This document shows, one piece after another, positions 4,185-5,344 of a stretch of DNA of 5,344 bases (the stretch's first letter is position 1; the number at the start of each line of letters is the position of its first letter). Made by a program: the position numbers and the translations under genes. The stretch covers positions 1 through 5,344 of the forward strand of contig WGBT01000296.1 in assembly GCA_015494185.1 (NCBI GenBank), given 5' to 3'. Under the pieces are notes generated by a model. That model saw only the letters and a program-made list of their open reading frames with translations, searched no databases and had not been told where the DNA came from. The stretch comes from Hyphomicrobiales bacterium (GTDB lineage Bacteria; Pseudomonadota; Alphaproteobacteria; Rhizobiales; S144-35).

Positions 4185-5344
4185 GTGGAGGGTAAATACA
4201 ACAGCAAAGAACGGTTGAGCGCCAAGTTCAATTTGGCCAGTGCAAAGCGCGGCAAGCGTTTTGGAAAGACCGATGACAACCGCGCCAAATCGCGGGCGGG
4301 GAAAACCGCCGATACCGCGTCAGAGACAAAATTTCGTCCCGCGCTGCCGCCGCGGTTGCAATATGCCGCCAATGATGATCTGCCCTCAATTGGCGGGTTG
4401 ATCTTTGCGCTGCAACAAAAACCCTCGAAACTGCCCTTTCAGGTGGCCTTGATCGGATCGGTTGCCTGGCTGCTGGCGGGCAGTCTGCTGGGCTGGGCCT
4501 TGGTGGCCCATCAATTTCCCGCAGGCGTGACATTCGAAGCGGTCCTGAAAAGCCCCGCCGCCTTGGTGATTGCTGCAGTGATCATCATTCCGATCGCTCT
4601 GTTTTGGTTCCTTGCCCTTCTCATCTCCCGCTCCCAAGAACTCAAACTGATGGCCTCGGCGATGTCGGAAGTCGCCATTCGCCTTGCCGAACCAGACCGT
4701 GCCGCGGAACAATCGGTCGCTTCGGTCGGGCAAACGGTGCGCCGTCAGATTGCTGCCATGAACGACGCCATTGGGCGCGCCTTGGGCCGTGCCGGCGAGC
4801 TGGAAGCGCTGATCCACAATGAAGTCAGCGCCCTGGAACGCTCCTATGCGGAAAACGAAAGTAAAATTCGTCATCTGATCGACGAATTGTCGAGCGAGCG
4901 CGAGGCGCTGTCGAACAATGGCGACAGAATCCGTGAAACCCTGCAGGGAATCGGGGCGCAAATCGTTGCCGATATCGCCCAGCGCGGCGAGCAGATTGCC
5001 ACCGCCGTTGCCACCGCCGGTTCTGTCATTGAAGACCAGCTCAATCGCCACGGCGAACGGGTCACCCAGCAACTGGCGGCACAAGGGGCCAAGACCTCGC
5101 AATTGTTGCAAGAAGCCGGCCGCGAGGTCAGCAAGGAAATCCCCGACCTGCTGAAACGGCTCGGCAAAGAGCAAATCAAGCTGAATACCATCCTCAAGGC
5201 GGCAACCAAGAATCTCTCCGATCTGGAGGGCGCTTTAAGTGCCAGAACCACCGCCCTTGAAACCTCGCTGGCCGACAAGACCAGCACCTTGAACACCGTC
5301 TTGAGCGACAAATTCCAAGCCATCGACGGCACCTTGGTGCGCAA
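4185..5344 (+). CDS. GPR/RgsE-like polar growth ring protein, N-terminal part (runs off window)
   Basis: The frame from the GTG at 4185 stays open to the window end, giving 386 residues of a longer protein. Order of parts: a basic, polar N-terminus (1-60); a segment containing NDDLPSIGGLIFALQQ (63-78); two hydrophobic transmembrane helices at about 85-107 and 125-147 with a short loop between; then a continuous charged, Ala/Glu/Gln-rich helical region from about 150 to the end, including ASAMSEVAIRLAEPDRAAEQ (157-176) and RRQIAAMNDAIGRALGRAGE (186-205). From memory, this layout and these motifs match the large Rhizobiales proteins annotated as apolipoprotein A1/A4/E-domain or kinesin-like. 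They include Agrobacterium GPR, which forms a ring at the growth pole and is needed for polar growth and rod shape, and Sinorhizobium RgsE. Those proteins are around 2000 residues, so most of the gene should lie to the right. The predicted topology puts both ends in the cytoplasm. It is divergent from the Hpt gene. The identification is by recalled motifs and architecture, not alignment. Confidence 0.83.
   Translation, partial: MEGKYNSKERLSAKFNLASAKRGKRFGKTDDNRAKSRAGKTADTASETKFRPALPPRLQYAANDDLPSIGGLIFALQQKPSKLPFQVALIGSVAWLLAGSLLGWALVAHQFPAGVTFEAVLKSPAALVIAAVIIIPIALFWFLALLISRSQELKLMASAMSEVAIRLAEPDRAAEQSVASVGQTVRRQIAAMNDAIGRALGRAGELEALIHNEVSALERSYAENESKIRHLIDELSSEREALSNNGDRIRETLQGIGAQIVADIAQRGEQIATAVATAGSVIEDQLNRHGERVTQQLAAQGAKTSQLLQEAGREVSKEIPDLLKRLGKEQIKLNTILKAATKNLSDLEGALSARTTALETSLADKTSTLNTVLSDKFQAIDGTLVR
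4996..5019 (+). repeat. 12-bp perfect tandem duplication inside the GPR-like gene
   Basis: TTGCCACCGCCG is present at 4996-5007 and directly again at 5008-5019. Being 12 bp it keeps frame, giving a T-A-V-A-T-A run in the helical region. In a low-complexity Ala-rich coiled coil this could be convergent codon use, or it could be the same slippage process seen in the intergenic DNA. Confidence 0.85.

Noticed and set aside
4386..5174. Long minus-strand frame of 262 codons
   Set aside because: It is antisense to the GPR-like gene; its Phe/Gln/Gly-rich translation has no known domain. The plus-strand frame has transmembrane helices, coiled coil, family motifs and a good ribosome binding site.

Overview
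The window looks like chromosomal DNA of an alphaproteobacterium, most likely a member of the Rhizobiales (Hyphomicrobiales). The evidence is a partial gene matching the N-terminal layout of the Growth Pole Ring protein GPR/RgsE of unipolarly growing rhizobia, a D,D-carboxypeptidase with a C-terminal SPOR domain, a free-standing Hpt phosphotransfer protein, and two exact TTAA-N7-TTAA motifs of the kind bound by the alphaproteobacterial cell-cycle regulator CtrA. Coding DNA is fairly GC-rich, and the intergenic DNA is visibly more AT-rich in places. No phage, plasmid, transposon, CRISPR, rRNA or tRNA signal was seen.

Layout: 1-1160 is a long stretch with no gene I can support. It contains many short two-copy tandem duplications, a C-rich/G-poor strand segment, two perfect CtrA-type boxes and two RNA-hairpin candidates. 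1161-2555 (+) encodes a secreted penicillin-binding-protein-type D-alanyl-D-alanine carboxypeptidase with a SPOR domain. It converges with bioD (dethiobiotin synthase, 2562-3224, -), only 6 bp away. Upstream of bioD and on the same strand is a small Hpt-domain protein (3399-3836, -). A 348-bp divergent intergenic region (3837-4184) holds two more tandem duplications and a GC-rich hairpin. From 4185 (+) a GTG-started gene with a good ribosome binding site runs off the window end. It encodes a basic N-terminus, two transmembrane segments and the start of a long helical coiled-coil region, as in GPR/RgsE.

How the genes may work together: three of the four genes plausibly concern envelope growth and its cell-cycle control. 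They are a peptidoglycan-trimming enzyme that would be directed to septal or denuded glycan by SPOR, a scaffold of the growth pole, and a phosphorelay component divergent from the scaffold gene. CtrA-type sites upstream of the carboxypeptidase would fit cell-cycle timing. This link is an inference from proximity. bioD appears to be a metabolic bystander without other biotin genes in view.

The most unusual feature is the density of perfect short tandem duplications (9-23 bp, two copies each) in both non-coding regions. They look like recent slippage or duplication events and are worth a genome-wide test. I do not see a clearly novel defence or mobile system here.
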